This document shows positions 1 through 12,080 of a stretch of DNA of 64,000 nt, one piece after another. The translations under genes and the position numbers were made by a program. Each line of letters starts with the position of its first letter. Position 1 is the stretch's first letter. The DNA comes from Liolophura sinensis (taxonomy: Eukaryota > Mollusca > Polyplacophora > Chitonida > Chitonidae): positions 23,842,226 through 23,906,225 of the forward strand of contig NC_088301.1 in assembly GCF_032854445.1 (NCBI RefSeq), read 5' to 3'. The notes beneath the pieces were generated by a model. That model saw only the letters and a list, made by a program, of their open reading frames with translations. It did no database searches and was not told the DNA's origin.

Positions 1-814
1 AAAAAAAAAATTCACAGGTTCCATTATCATGTGTCTTTGGATAATTTAATTCATTCGCCCAAAACAGTCCTTGTGTTTTCCGCTAATGAAACCTAAGGTT
101 GAAAGCCTCTATTGCGTGGGTCCATCTTGATTTCTTACTTTGTGTGCTTTCATAGTTCCTTGGTAGCCTGTGTTGATCATTGTTGAAGAAATTAGCCTTG
201 CGATTATTTGACCATTACCGTTCATTTTGGTCAACGGCTGGTATGCGAATGTGTGTTTCGACGCCTTGATTTTAAAAACAGTAATACGGCACAGACTAAT
301 ATATATATATATATATGTAGCATGATCCAGTGCAACACTACACACAAGCCGGGTTAATTAACTCATCAGAACCCAATGCCAATAAAAGCCAGGCTAAAAC
401 ATCTTTCAGGTGGATTCCACAAAGTCAGTTTTAACTCCAGTTAAAATTTGTAGCTTGACATGAATACTTATTTTTGGATCATGGTATGGTTAAACTTGGG
501 AAAACGTGGTAAGTGAAAATATGTCCCAAACTGATCTTTCTTAGTCTTACACTGTTCACCATATCGAAAATAGCTTTGTGGAATCAGATCCAGTAAGTGC
601 CAAAGGTAGGCTGCCTACCAAATAACTGTTTAAAGAATGTTGCAGTTGGCTTGATATTCATCCGTCCACACTCTGGTCTCAACAGGCCAAGTCTTCTGGT
701 AAACGGTAGTGTTGTCAACCACACGAGCCTACCGTAAGTGTGCCAGTGGTGAGCTGGTGAGTTAGAACATTCACCTGATCAGACTTGATTCGAGCTCTTT
801 CCGACTCAGATCTA

Positions 815-935
815 GTTTTGTTTGGTTTGTGTTTTACGCCGTAGATAGGAATATTTCACTTCTACGACAACGGCCAGAATTATGGTGGGAGGAAACCCAC
901 GACCCATGACAGACCTTCCCGCGTTCAACTGGAGC
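815..935 (-). repeat. SINE family A fragment
   Basis: Reverse-oriented tail and body: GTGTTTTACGCCGTAG, AGGAATATTTCACTTC, then GGCCAGAATTATGGTGGGAG. Same family as 21247-21478. Confidence 0.75.
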
Positions 936-1254
936 GGGATATAGTTTAAAATCTGGAGGTTTGTCCGATACATGGCGAAGGGAATACATGTAGTTACTCC
1001 GATTACTACAACCACAGGCTTGTCTGCAGTTGTATTAGTGATCAATCTGTATTGCGTCATTAAACACAAAATAAATCAATGTCATTTGTTGTGTTGCGTG
1101 TTTAAATTATGAATTAAGCCCAGATTTAATAACTAATATTCAATGTGCCATTCGTAAAAATTGTGATGATAAAGATATTCAAGCAGCATTTAAGGATTCG
1201 TTTTCGTCTGAATAATTGAGACAATTTTTTATAATGAACCTGCTGATGACCGCA

Positions 1255-1362
1255 GCTTTCCCATGAGTTGCCCAGTTTCCACCCATAATAATTCTAGCCG
1301 CCCTTGTATACACGAAATATTCTCAACGACGTGAAAAAACAATCAAATAAATGCATAAATAA
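1255..1362 (+). repeat. SINE family A fragment (3' half)
   Basis: Forward-oriented body and tail: CCACCCATAATAATTCTAGC to CAATCAAATAAATGC. Confidence 0.75.
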
Positions 1363-1551
1363 AATTTAAAAAGTCTTGCATTCAACATTTCCAGTTATCT
1401 TACGTTAATCAATGGGTGATTTTTTGATATTTTATAAAAGTTCATGGATGCATTCGATTTTGCTAGCACGAAAACTGCTAGTACACGCACTAATAAAATT
1501 GCTAACTCCACAAAAAAAGTGACAACAGTCTGAGCATAGAAGGCTACCAAA

Positions 1552-1557
1552 TTTATT
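1552..1557 (-). promoter_or_regulatory. NSMCE1: Candidate poly(A) signal of NSMCE1
   Basis: TTTATT on the plus strand reads AATAAA for the NSMCE1 transcript, about 200 nt after the stop codon. Position fits; nothing else was tested. Confidence 0.4.
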
Positions 1558-1753
1558 TTTGAGCTTGTGATTGTAAGAAAATACAATGATGTGACAGCAT
1601 ATAATGCATAAAGATTTGATGAACAAGAAAACAGTAACATTCCATGACACAGTGATTAAAAGACATGATGACCAAAATGATATCATTATGCTAGATATAT
1701 TTCTAAAGGAATCAGTCAATATTTAGAGACAAGCCTTGTAGCAAGATGATCTA

Positions 1754-1821
1754 TCATGTCTTAGCTTTCCTTTTGCGTGTCTCCCTTGTAGAGGAACTGG
1801 CTGGAGTAGACCCAGGTGAAT
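1754..1821 (-). CDS. NSMCE1: NSMCE1 terminal coding exon
   Basis: Sixty-eight bases after TTTTTCCAG, finishing the split codon and giving DSPGSTPASSSTRETRKRKA then KT and TGA. The basic, serine-rich end resembles the human tail only in character, but phase, acceptor and stop all fit. A possible poly(A) signal (AATAAA on the minus strand) lies at 1552-1557. Confidence 0.8.
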
Positions 1822-4800
1822 CTGGAAAAACATTTGAGAAACAAGCCACACGGTAACACAGTTATTCAGAACCTTTGCCAGATGATCACTGATGTAATGA
1901 TTTCTGTTACAATTCATTTAATTGTTGGATTACCTGTATGCAATACTGAACAATTTTTCCACAGTACTATTTGTTCCACTGTGCCCCACTCCTCAACTGA
2001 AAATATTGGTATCACATAATTATAAAGCTCAAGTCCATTTAAGAAAAAAGATTACAAAAAATATAACCATAGTTATTTAGGAAGAAGCACGGAAAAAGAT
2101 CTAAATGGCTGCACCCATTTCTTTTTGACGTGCTTTGCAACTCTTATAACTCATCTTTTAAACGGGAATTCTACTGAGACCATGGGATGCACCATGCTAT
2201 AACTGGAAACACAATGTTGCACACTTATACCCCCCAAGCACTGTCTAAAATGAAGTGCAGCGTTAGCTTGACATAAGCAGAAACATCTGCCGTTTCAGGT
2301 TACACAGACAATTCGCCCTTATTTGGTTAAAATTAGTTGCACTATTGATTATCTCCTTGTGCATGACTTTCCTTGCTTTGAATTACGATATAACTACGAA
2401 GCCATGTCAACCAGCCTTGTTTCCTTGTGCTGAGTGCCATTGGAATTCAGCAACAAGTATCATTTTTAAAGTCTTTGGTATGACCTGACTTCGAGGAAGG
2501 CGATGTAACTGTATTATGCCACTAAAGTGGTCTATCTTTAGTTGGGCCTTATTGTTCAGGGACTTCTTTTTACTGAAGTGTTTTTTTTTTCTTATAAAAG
2601 AAATCTGGTCGACACTGCAGCACAGACTGATTTTTTCCCCCCAGTATGAACAGTGGGTTATTGCTTGACTGGAATGTGGGCCATTCTGCTGAGCTTCAGT
2701 TAAAATAGTGTCAACACGATTTGACTTTGAGACTTATGACAGGCGCTTTCTCAATGTACAATTAACTAATCAGTACAATCTCCAATCTCACTAAAATCAG
2801 ATCTGCTAACCATTTCCCAAGCTGACTTGTGAATTGCTGATCTGGAAAGACACCTACTCTTAGCCTGTACACTGTTGGTTAAATCAAATAGTAGATCCCG
2901 AAGCCATTGTTCAAAACTGTCTTGAGGCTTAGTACTAAACTTAACTTAAAGCCAAGTTTTCAGATTTGTACTTTGCCATAAATTGTATATTAATTATGAA
3001 CTATGTCTTCTGCTGCTATACTTTGGCTCTGGGCAATTGCAATGGCTGCTATGTTCCACTAAAATTCTAAAAATATAATATGACTTCATACCAGTATTAG
3101 CTAATACACTTTTGAACAACTGGGCCCACCATTTTGGGAAATGAAATCGACTCTCTCAATCATTTGTGTATTGAGGCAATGAATGTGTTCAGGTGTGCCA
3201 TACAACAGGCTGGGAGCAACTTCATCTGAGAGATAACCATCCACATTTGTCCTCACTCTGAAGTTGATTTGGGCTTGACATGCTTCCCCCCACCCCAACT
3301 TCATTTCTTACCTTGATTATTATAGTCTTCCCATACTGCATTGCAGTTTATTCCAGGACATCTCACATCTTTCTTTTGATTGAAAAACCTGGCCGCACAT
3401 GCACGATGTAATTTCGTGTTGCACTGTTCACATGTCTGGCACTTTGAAATAAACAAGCATAAACAATAAGGTTTCCATGTAATTCACATGCACAGCGTGT
3501 TTCTCACACATCCGCCATTTTTGGATTTGTGGATTGTAGTCTTTTTATACCTCTTAACCATCTAATATATGCAGAGTACTGCTTAAAAATATAAGATAAC
3601 GACGTTTTCTTACAGGTAATTAGCATGTACAGTACATACTAGGAGAATTTATTTGATCAGAGAGTGTTTCATTCTATACTCAAGATAATCTTCACTGTCA
3701 GGATTACAAGATGATGAAACCACTACACCTCATGAGGTCAAGACAAACCTCCTAATGCAAGGCTACAGATGGCCATCTGTGGTAACAGCAATCCTATCCT
3801 ACAAGGCCTAGATGGCCTACAAACTGCAGTCACACACACTTACTTAGCCTTACATAAATGCAATTCAAGGCTTGCTTGAAGGTGTCTTATGGATAGCAAG
3901 TTTTGAACATTGAAGATAAACTTTTTGCAATGGTTATGTCAGAACACCGCATAAATTAAATACTTTATTTACTATAAAAATTTGAAAAAGAATAAAGCGT
4001 GCTTTTTTTTTAGAGGAAAATAAAGTTTACAACAGATTTCTTTTGGTAACAAAACTTAAATTTTTCCAGGAGGACATCATCCCACCTTCCCAGTCAACTT
4101 TAAGACACCTTTCTCAGGTAAATGGAACACTCAGAATCAGGGAAAATCAGAAACTTATTTATGGATGAAATTTTAAGTCTAATACAGTAGCTGAAGACAA
4201 TGTTTCATGTCTGAAAACTGTTGGACTCACCTGTAAACATAACTTCTTACAAAGGTTACAGAGTGTGGCCAAGTTAGGGTATTGCTCCCTGATGTACTGT
4301 TCCAACTCTAACAAAGCACGGGTGGCCATTCCGTACTGACCATCAACCTGGAGGAAGTATTATCAAAAGTACATAAATAGAGATGCTCTCTTTTTATGAT
4401 TCCCTATCCAGGTACTCTCACTCCACATTGATTGGTGCATACAATCACTGACATTTCTATTTACAAAGGACACTACATATTCTGGGAAAACTGACAGAGC
4501 TAGCTGACTGGGACTGTGACTAATTCCCGTAATTTCTCAGTATCGCCTTGTGTATTTTTAGTAACAACACCCCATTGACCTACATGTATCAGACCAGAAG
4601 CAGTACAGTCATGCTAACTGCCAGAGAATGCAGTGGCAAACTTCTTTCTTTTTATGTACTTCTGGTGTTGTACCTGAAGGCAGTCTGGGGTAAACTTGCA
4701 CAAAGGTCTTTGCAACTGAAATATTTTTGCCATTTACAAAAACGGAAGTTTGACTGACTGACTGACAGATCAAAGATTTGGCCAAAATTGGAAATCAGGC

Positions 4801-7800
4801 CGTCTCATTTCCAATTTTCTCTCATTTTCCCAATCTCTCTCATGTTAAATTTGTCATAATAGTGCATCTCAAAGGCCCGGAGACCCTCGCCTGGCTAAAC
4901 CTATGTGACAAATTGATTCACTGGTCATTCTAATGGCTACACTGAAGATTGCACACTGGAGGAACCTTTGACAAAGCTTCCTACCTTCACAATCAGCAAT
5001 TGTGAGATACATGTTACTGTATATGTACAACTTGTATCATCATTCCTGTTATCATGGTCCTGCTGAAGATGGCGGTCTTACTCTGGACAGAGTACATGTA
5101 AGGGCAAACTTATCCATGATGTGCAAGTTAAAGCATGTACCATTCATGATCACAAAAGAGTTACAATAACAGTAAAGGCTTGGTGTTCGGCAAGTCCTTG
5201 ACAAACTTTGCCGCTTGTAACATACAGAATTGCATTCCAAATTGGTGGACGACGAGTGGTCCTTAATAAACCTTAGATTTCACTAACAGCTCCACAAGAT
5301 TCCTCAACCGCTTATCAGCAACAACAAAGGTCATAACAACAAGGAGAATGGGAGAACCAAATTATATTATTTATCTAATTGGTGTTTTCTGTGGAACTCA
5401 AGAATATTTCACTTATATGACAGCTGCCAGCATTTTGGTGGGAGAAAACTGGGCTGTCCGGGGGGAAATCATATTGCTGGTTGACATTACCATGTATAAT
5501 GGAAGAATCATCAAATTCCTCATGAAAGACTTAGACTGAACTCTTACACTGTTTGCCTCGTGATTGATTTCACATTTATTTTGTCAAGGTACAGTCAAAA
5601 AATACCTGTCAGCCCTAGCCAGTGGAAAATCAGGAGAGTCCTTACCAGGGTCATCCAGTTGTCACGTATCATTCTCCGTAACATATCCTGGGCCGCCTCT
5701 TTGCTCATCTTCTTGCCAAGCTGATTGGTCAAGTTAAGAGCATCTGTGGAGCCAATAGTTCCAGTCTCTGATGCCACTATGCTACCAACCTTAAATGAAA
5801 AGAAAATCACCAGTACAATTATTTTATATAACTTCTTTTCTAGTTGCTTACCTTCTTTAATAAGTAAACTCGCACCTCGCCTTAATCCATATCATTCAAT
5901 TGATTCCAACTGCCATGAAAGTATATCAGCTTGAACTATTACAACTACATCTGTGTCAATAAATTTTGATGTTATTTAATGTCCTGAACAAATGCCTATC
6001 ACACATGGTAGGAACATATTCAAGTTTCAACAACATTTTGGTCTTATCACATCAACACATACTATTACTTAAGGGAAAGCTTTATCATCTGCTTTTGATA
6101 GCATTACTGATGACAAGAAACACAAAATCAACTGTTGCAACCCATAAAGTCAGCAAGTATAGGTCGAAACACATCTCACCAATACGTACTTAACCATCGA
6201 GAATTGGTGTTCAAAACAAGTAGGAGCCTGAAACCACACAAGTATTGGATAAACAAAGTGACAAAGTTGTGACTACATGGTTTCCCCCCAAAAATTCAGG
6301 GAACATAAAACCATTATTTGGGCTTTATTTAATGTAAGTCCTATGCAAAATCTTCATTGCACGCACTATTTTTTTGAAGAATTCTAGTTCATTTGGTGTA
6401 TAGTCAGAGGCCATCCTGGTAATTGGACTTTCTTGAATATTAATCTGAAAAACATTAAAAAAAAATTATTGACAGGGGACAGATAAACAAGATTTCATTC
6501 ATCATAAACGTTTGTGACTGAGCATTAACAGCTATCTTCCACTTTGAAAACAATTCCATAAAAGTGAAATACAGACATATGTGTAAATACATTTATGGAG
6601 TAATAAAAATAACAAAATTGAAAAAAAATTTTGGCACATGAACCAGAAAAACATCATTCATAGGAGAGCTGCTTGTTACAGTTAAAAAAGAAATCATGCT
6701 TATCAGACTACGACAACGACAGCAGTGGATTTAGTCAATGCTACCTTCCTTCATTATACCCAAAGATAGTACAGGGAAGCGGGGCAACAAATCATTCACA
6801 ATTACTGAAGACTGTATTTGAAAATATTTTTAAAAAAGTTATTTTTTAAAACATTTGACCAGCTGCATGCATTTAAATATTTGAATTCTAATGACAACTC
6901 AGCCAGCAAAGGTCCCAAGCTTGACAGTAATGACAGATGTTCTTGACTTTTCAAATTAGCAACCTTTCAACAATCAGAGACAATATAAAAGCTTCAACAC
7001 TGCATCAAGTCTTCAAGTTTGTGGAAAATTCTGAAGAATATTTCATTATACGACGGCTGCCAGCATTATGGTGGGAGGAAACCGAACAAAGCTAAGGGCA
7101 AACCCACGACCATCCGCTGGTAGCTGACAGACGTTCCCAATTTCAGTTGGAGAGGAAGCCATCATGAGCTGGACTTGAACTCACAGCAATTGCACTGGTG
7201 GATGGCTCCTACGTCACTGTGCCACTCTGGCGTACTAATCATCTTGGCCATAGCCAACCCCTGTCATAAAACAGCTGTAACACAGTTGCAACCCCAAAAT
7301 GTTCAACTTTGTGATGGTGTTAAGTTCTCACCAGGCAGTAGTAGTTAGCACCGTTGTCCTCACTGACCCCTTTCCTGATTTCCAGGCTGAACTGTTTGAT
7401 GGCTGTGTTAATGGTAATTACAAGTTCTGCCAGGCGGCGTTTTCTCTCGTCCGCTGACTCCGGGACAGGTTCTGATGAAGATCAATGAACAGAAATAACG
7501 TTAATGCTGTGTCATATCTATTGTAGTTTTGATAAGACTGGTAATGCCACCTCAGTGTTTCTGGTTACCATACTAGTAGTACTAAACCCATATCATGGCA
7601 ACTCACCACTTCAAAGATTTCCAGACTATAATTTTGAGTTAAACAATGTTTAGCAAACATTTTGTTCCAACTCACTAATAAAACAGAAGGTCTGCAATTT
7701 ATGTATGGAAACTGTCAAACAGAGGGGTGTTTACACACACATATAAGATTTATCAGGCATTTCTAATGTTCTATACAGTTCACGTTGTACAGAGTATGAG

Positions 7801-9205
7801 AATTGACACTAATTTGAATCCTGTAAAGTACTTATTATTCGCTGGAATTTATTTTAGCAGATTTTCTCCAAAAATATGTTCATGGGAATTAATTTTCGCA
7901 TATTTAATAGAAAACTCAAAACAGATCTTAAAATTTTCCAAGATATAATATGACCGTAATTATTCAAACACATAAAACAGGTATCATCATGGGTGGCTTT
8001 AATCCTCCTTTAATCCTCCTGTGGTGTCGCTAATCCCTGTGATCTGGATCAGAGATTAAAACAATGGGGGATGGATTATCACTACGTGAGAAGATTACTT
8101 TCGCACCTACGGTGAGCAGAACTCAAGCAGGTGTCACTTCTTTTCGAATCGTTTATGAACACTTTTAAACACATGGCAAAGTCACAGGTCACCTTTTGAG
8201 CAGTTCAATGCAAAACATATGAATTCACCATTATCAGAACCATTCATTCATTCTTTATCAAGCAACACTGTATGTTTTGCATTGTTTTTGGTTTTAATCG
8301 TCCTCTGTAGCAGGTCAGAAACCACAAACATTGCCGTAGCTGTCAAACGGCCAAAGTGTTGTTGTACACACATCACAGTTTGTTACAAGCTCACTCACTG
8401 GACCACAGGAGAGACACAACCAATGGGAAAGCGAGTATCAGAGCAACATTCATTAGAAGCCAGCACGTACATGTACTTTTACGGGCATAGCAAAGATTGA
8501 TCAAACTAAAGACGAAAAAACTCCCACTTTGTTTTATACTCACCAAGCCTTAGCACCAGTTTGTACATATTTAAACCATAATTTTCCTGCTGTTAAAAAA
8601 TTTAACTGGCCTGTCGCGTCACTCTGGCAAAGATTTCACTTACGACTACCTGTAGTATATGATTCAATACTGGATATTTTTTTTGCTGGAATTATTTTTC
8701 GCAGTAAATTGTACACCGCGAAATACGCGAAAATTAGTTCCACACAAAAATTAAGTACTTCACAGTATCAGCTTTGAATTTGAGATGAATTATGTGTATG
8801 ACTCCAGATAATTTAACTATTATTTTTAAGTATGTAAACAAAGATGATCAAGTTAGGTGGAGGCAGAAGCAAAGAAAATACTGTCACAATGTGCAGTTTC
8901 TTCAGCAGAAGCTATAATGACTCAGATGTTAAGGGTAGAAACTTTTTCTCTGAAGAAATTTGACTCCCTGGGGCATGAGAACGGGCCAATTTTGAACCAT
9001 GTGTATGTCACACACGTCGCAAACATGTGGTCTACAGAGAATTTCATGACAGACTACACATATTACTTACGACAATATAAATACTGTGTTAGGACATACC
9101 ATTACACCTGTCACAGACCAACTGGAATAACTTTATCACATCTTTTGCATCTAATATGCCTCTAGACATGAATGCCTGTAGGAACATTCGATGGCTGTTC
9201 TCCAT
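1754..9205 (-). CDS. NSMCE1: NSMCE1, SMC5/6 complex RING-like subunit (whole CDS, 7 coding exons)
   Basis: Nse1 is a core non-SMC subunit of the nuclear SMC5/6 complex, acting with Nse3 and Nse4 in DNA repair and chromosome maintenance; its variant RING gives weak ubiquitin-ligase activity. Coding exons, in transcript order: 9205-9100, 7471-7332, 6444-6367, 5789-5646, 4347-4231, 3441-3312, 1821-1754. They sum to 783 nt, 260 residues plus stop (human about 266), and every junction keeps phase with GT/AG. The N-terminal winged-helix part shows MENSHRMFLQAF, then IRKGVSEDNG, ASDYTPNELEFF and SETGTIGSTDALNLTNQLGK, all collinear with the human protein. The C-terminal zinc part begins LCNLC and continues TCEQC, KLHRAC and RCPGINC, a C4HC3-type pattern. 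The tail is basic (TRKRKAKT). It is divergent from DDX24. Family match is from memory of the human sequence; confidence is high because seven exons agree in order and phase. Confidence 0.94.
3312..3441 (-). CDS. NSMCE1: NSMCE1 coding exon 6 (RING-like core)
   Basis: Residues 196-238. The acceptor TTTCAAAG/TGC was chosen over the AG six bases further in because it restores the human spacing between the two zinc pairs. Contains TCEQC, KLHRACAARFF and RCPGINC. Ends in phase 1 at CAAG/GTAAGA. Confidence 0.93.
4231..4347 (-). CDS. NSMCE1: NSMCE1 coding exon 5
   Basis: Residues 157-195, including LELEQYIREQYP and the first zinc-binding pair CNLC; acceptor CTTCCTCCAG, donor CAG/GTGAGT. Confidence 0.95.
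5365..5462 (-). repeat. SINE family A fragment in NSMCE1 intron
   Basis: AATTGGTGTTTTCTG, AAGAATATTTCACTTATATG and GCCAGCATTTTGGTGGGAG match the family A tail in reverse. Confidence 0.72.
5646..5789 (-). CDS. NSMCE1: NSMCE1 coding exon 4
   Basis: Residues 109-156, from VGSIVASETG to IRDNWMTL; acceptor CATTTAAG, donor CTG/GTAAGG. Carries the conserved SSTNILNLVDQL-like block as STDALNLTNQL and the winged-helix NKWL-like end as DNWMTL. Confidence 0.94.
6367..6444 (-). CDS. NSMCE1: NSMCE1 coding exon 3
   Basis: Residues 83-108, INIQESPITRMASDY through FFKKI, phase 0 to 0. The donor ATA/GTGCGT is less typical; it was chosen because it gives the same spacing as human between the LFRK-like block and SETG. 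Confidence 0.88.
7030..7256 (-). repeat. SINE family A, nearly full copy in NSMCE1 intron
   Basis: Body GCCAGCATTATGGTGGGAGG, AACCCACGACCATCCGC, ATGAGCTGGACTTGAACTC (reverse of the pol III B box) and an A-box-like end near 7240. Lacks the ATCAAATAAATA tail. Confidence 0.82.
7332..7471 (-). CDS. NSMCE1: NSMCE1 coding exon 2
   Basis: Residues 36-82, EPVPESADERKRR through NYYCLV; acceptor TTCATCAG, donor CTG/GTGAGA. Aligns with the human segment ending RPIYALV. Confidence 0.93.
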
Positions 9206-9233
9206 TTTGATTCACCTACAACTGTTCACAATT
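9100..9233 (-). CDS. NSMCE1: NSMCE1 first coding exon (coding part 9100-9205)
   Basis: Contains the start codon at 9203-9205 in a good context (AAAATGG) and residues 1-35, ending in phase 1 at AATG/GTATGT. The 28 nt above the ATG are leader after the acceptor at 9234-9236. Confidence 0.88.
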
Positions 9234-9384
9234 CTGCAAAATATAAACACAGATGAACACTGACAGGACACATTCAATAAGTTGAAGCTTGTGAAGATGA
9301 TAGCAAAGGAAGTATTTCATAAGCACTTGTCCCTTTTCAACATACATGTACAGACAATGTTCTTTGTTGTGATTTATTTATGTG

Positions 9385-9605
9385 ACTGATGTTCTAAGTG
9401 AATATTTCACATATATCACGGTGGCCAGCATTATGGTGGGAGGAGGCTGATCAGGGCCTGGGGGAAACCCACGACCATCTGCAAGTTGCTGACAGTACGT
9501 CTCACGAGGAAGCCAGCATGAGCTGGACTTGAACTCACAGTGACTGCACTGGTGACAGGCTCCTGGGTTACTGCTCCGTGCTGGTGTGCTAACCAATTCG
9601 TTATC
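9385..9605 (-). repeat. SINE family A, nearly full copy at the NSMCE1 5' end
   Basis: GTGAATATTTCACATATATC, GCCAGCATTATGGTGGGAGG, ATGAGCTGGACTTGAACTC and GGTGTGCTAACCAATTCG, all in reverse orientation. Lies in the first intron of NSMCE1; a further 23-bp scrap (GCAGCATTATCGTGGGAGG) sits near 9888. Confidence 0.82.
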
Positions 9606-10267
9606 AGAGACCCATGTTTCATATTGAAAGTCTTGGTGCAAATAGCTTGTAAAGACCAGGTGGAAACCTATCTTAACATGCAAATTGCTTAACTGAAGCT
9701 CCCATCGGCTTAAAGAATACATGAAAAGGGAAAAAAATCCCATTAGAGGCATCTTTTGTATCACATAATTACTCTTAGCTATTTTATGCATATTTTTCAT
9801 CAATGGTCAGATTTTTTTCGGCAGCTTAGTGGGACCAGCTTTGTGCCCCCATGGAGACTCTTCTGAACACAGAGTTGTTTTGGCAGCATTATCGTGGGAG
9901 GAAACCTGGTCTTACATGGTGCTATAAAATATCTAACACTTACAGGACACACGAAAATGTGTGGTTTTCATTTCTTAAAGTATTAAATGTAGCTAAACAT
10001 ATAAAAGTACAAAATACCTTCTCTGACATAAAATGGTTTTAAACTACAGTTTTCCAAAAGCGCCTGTGTTAAAAATATGCACACTTTCTCACAAATGTCA
10101 CTTATGGATTTGCGTAATTCACTAAATAGTTATACAGCACATTCAAATAACCACACTTGATGCAAATAAAGTCTTAATCCTAGGCAACATTATCCAGGCT
10201 ACTTCAACTTCTCTCTTTATATCGGGCTGGCGGAGTATCATAGCCACAGGGGGACTCAATTGTGAAC

Positions 10268-10670
10268 CATTCACCTATGCACACCCTGTCCGATAAGTCC
10301 TTTCCAAACAATGGCTGCAGTTCAAACGTGGTGTCAACTTTAGCTCTTACCTCTCCAAGTGTGTCCACTTGATAAGGACACACGAGACCCAAATTCACCT
10401 CACAGCCATCGCTACAGCAGCAGCCATTTTGCCTTCGCCACGGTTTTGTGTCTTGAAAAAGCATGCGGGTCAAACCTGAAAAGACGAGCCTAATGGCCGC
10501 CTTGTACAGAAATGGTTTGCCGTGTCGCGCATACGGGGCTGGTGTGCCATTATTGAATGGAATATACCTGGGATGTTGCGTGTGTGGGCGAGCTGAGAGG
10601 TAAGAGCCAAAGTTATACTACTTTTGGACAACAGCCATTGTTTGGAAAGAAAGGACATTGCAGGGGCATA
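10268..10670. repeat. Inverted duplication around the NSMCE1 first exon and donor
   Basis: The minus-strand sequence 10353-10268 and the plus-strand sequence 10591-10670 share GAGAGGTAAGAGC, AAAGTT, CAGCCATTGTTTGGAAAG and GCATAGG in order with short divergent gaps. The arms are about 80 bp and about 240 bp apart. Each arm carries the same GAG/GTAAGA donor, one per strand. Confidence 0.75.
10351..10440 (-). other. NSMCE1: Probable 5' non-coding exon of NSMCE1 (5' end not defined)
   Basis: Reading the minus strand, GAG/GTAAGAGC at 10351/10350 is a consensus donor. Just upstream of the NSMCE1 start codon a good acceptor, TTTATATTTTGCAG, ends at 9234, leaving a 28-nt leader before the ATG. Joining them gives a spliced 5' UTR. 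The upstream exon holds short AUG-led frames, one starting MAAAVAMAVR and one starting MTRMLFQDTKP, that would end before the main start; they could act as upstream ORFs. The 89-codon open frame 10204-10473 runs through the donor and is not clearly a gene of its own. The exon's 5' limit is a guess. Confidence 0.5.
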
Positions 10671-10816
10671 GGAAGCATTTTTAAAGTTGTGTGTGAGTGG
10701 GGGGGGGGGGGGGGGCAAGAATCCCAGCAAAAAAGGTTAGGGTCCAGGGGCCGTCAAGGAGCTGGAAACTCTGAAAGAGCTATATCACCTTAGAGACGAT
10801 TTGCCGTATCTTAGAT

Positions 10817-10896
10817 ATATGTCAATTGAGGTGTTATTGGCCATTTAAGCCTGCAGATATGTCAATTGAAGTGTTATTGACTATTTAAGTCTGCCT
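10817..10896 (+). repeat. Two-copy 40-bp tandem repeat
   Basis: GTCAATTGAGGTGTTATTGG at 10821 and GTCAATTGAAGTGTTATTGA at 10861, each followed by CATTTAAGCCTGC or CTATTTAAGTCTGC. Confidence 0.8.
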
Positions 10897-11939
10897 GAAA
10901 AAATTGAAATATACGTTCAGCCCAACTGTTGAAGCTTTTGCCTGGAGAACCACTGGTTAACAAAGAGCATTGTAACAATTTATCCGGAATTCAACATTAA
11001 ATTTTTTCATTTCGGAGAAAGGCTGGTGTAGATTGACTAACACAAGCATTTAACTTGTATGGAATGGGTGGAAAGAAACATCCATGTTTTTACTGGGCCT
11101 TGGTGGTAAACTTGCCGGTCTATTCCTGCTGGCTTGCTTTCGATTCTCGGTCATCCCTTTCTCGTCAATAAATATAGGCGTATTATCAGAATAACTTTGT
11201 GGAACATAGGCATCTAGGCCCTATATCTTGAGACTGTATCTGTAGATGATGAATGTTTTTTTGTTTATTCTTTAACTGCAATTTGTATTTGATTCAAAAC
11301 AATAATCACAGTAAAAAACATGTTTAAAAAACGCCAATTGGGTTATAGGACAGATTGCACGCCCTATGTATAGGCCTATGCTTTTACCCATTATTAATTG
11401 TTATTATACACTAATTTTGTCAAATATTTAGGCCTAAATTTGACATATGATAACAATTTATAATCTAGTGTTAAGAAAAGTTGGGATTTTGTATATTAAA
11501 TAATTCAACACACACTTTTGACATTTTATCCCTAGGTTATCACTGTGGGTAGACCAATTTTCAAAAATACAAATTTAGATCCCATAAAATATTTTTTCTT
11601 AAATCATACCCAGGCATATGACAAAGTTGTCAGTAGTTCATAATGTTATTTATAAATGTATTACGCTATAGTAGTTGTTGTTGTTGTTTATTTTCTTATT
11701 GTTCACCTCTTGATTTGCTGTTGACGGCATAACTTCACTGCCTGACTTTGTTCGATCGACTGATGAGTCCCATCCAAGAGAGCTAACTCATAAATATGTA
11801 CGTCCAAGGACGTAAAAAACTGGGGAAAATGCAGTTTACCATGTTTAGTTTACCCAGAAAATATATTTGCAATAGTGTGATGTTTTATTTGGTGAAGGAG
11901 CACTTTTGTGTTACAAGTATATATAATTTCCCGAACCTG

Positions 11940-12080
11940 AAAAGTGTGGTTGTGTGTTTGTGGGTGGGGGAGATATGCTGCCCCCCCCTCCCCGCTCCGG
12001 CACTTTTGAAAAGGGGTGGGGTGGGGTGGGGGGACATGGCCCCCTTGGCCCCACCGCTTCCTACGTCCCTGCATTGCGTG
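11940..12080. repeat. G/C-run interspersed repeat (tentative)
   Basis: Runs GGGTGGGGGAG, GCCCCCCCCTCCCCGC, CACTTTTGAAAAGGGGTGGG, GGGGGGACATGGCCCCC followed by CCGCTTCCTACGTCCCTGC. I recall similar stretches as dispersed repeats in marine invertebrate genomes; not verified here. Confidence 0.4.

Larger units (their letters stand above)
1..1551. other. Gene-free flank downstream of NSMCE1
   Basis: No coding exon recognised. Holds a (TA)n run at 299-317 and two SINE fragments in opposite orientation (815-935 and 1255-1362). Confidence 0.6.

Noticed and set aside
3101-3304. Minus frame next to NSMCE1 exon 6 as the last NSMCE1 exon
   Set aside because: It lies beyond a clear donor at 3311 and does not continue the phase; the exon at 1754-1821 fits acceptor, phase and stop.
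10204-10473. 89-codon minus-strand frame starting MTRMLFQDTKPW as a separate gene
   Set aside because: It runs straight through a consensus donor and lies where the NSMCE1 leader exon is expected; no family recognised. Its cysteine cluster comes from a GCTGCTGCT-type stretch.
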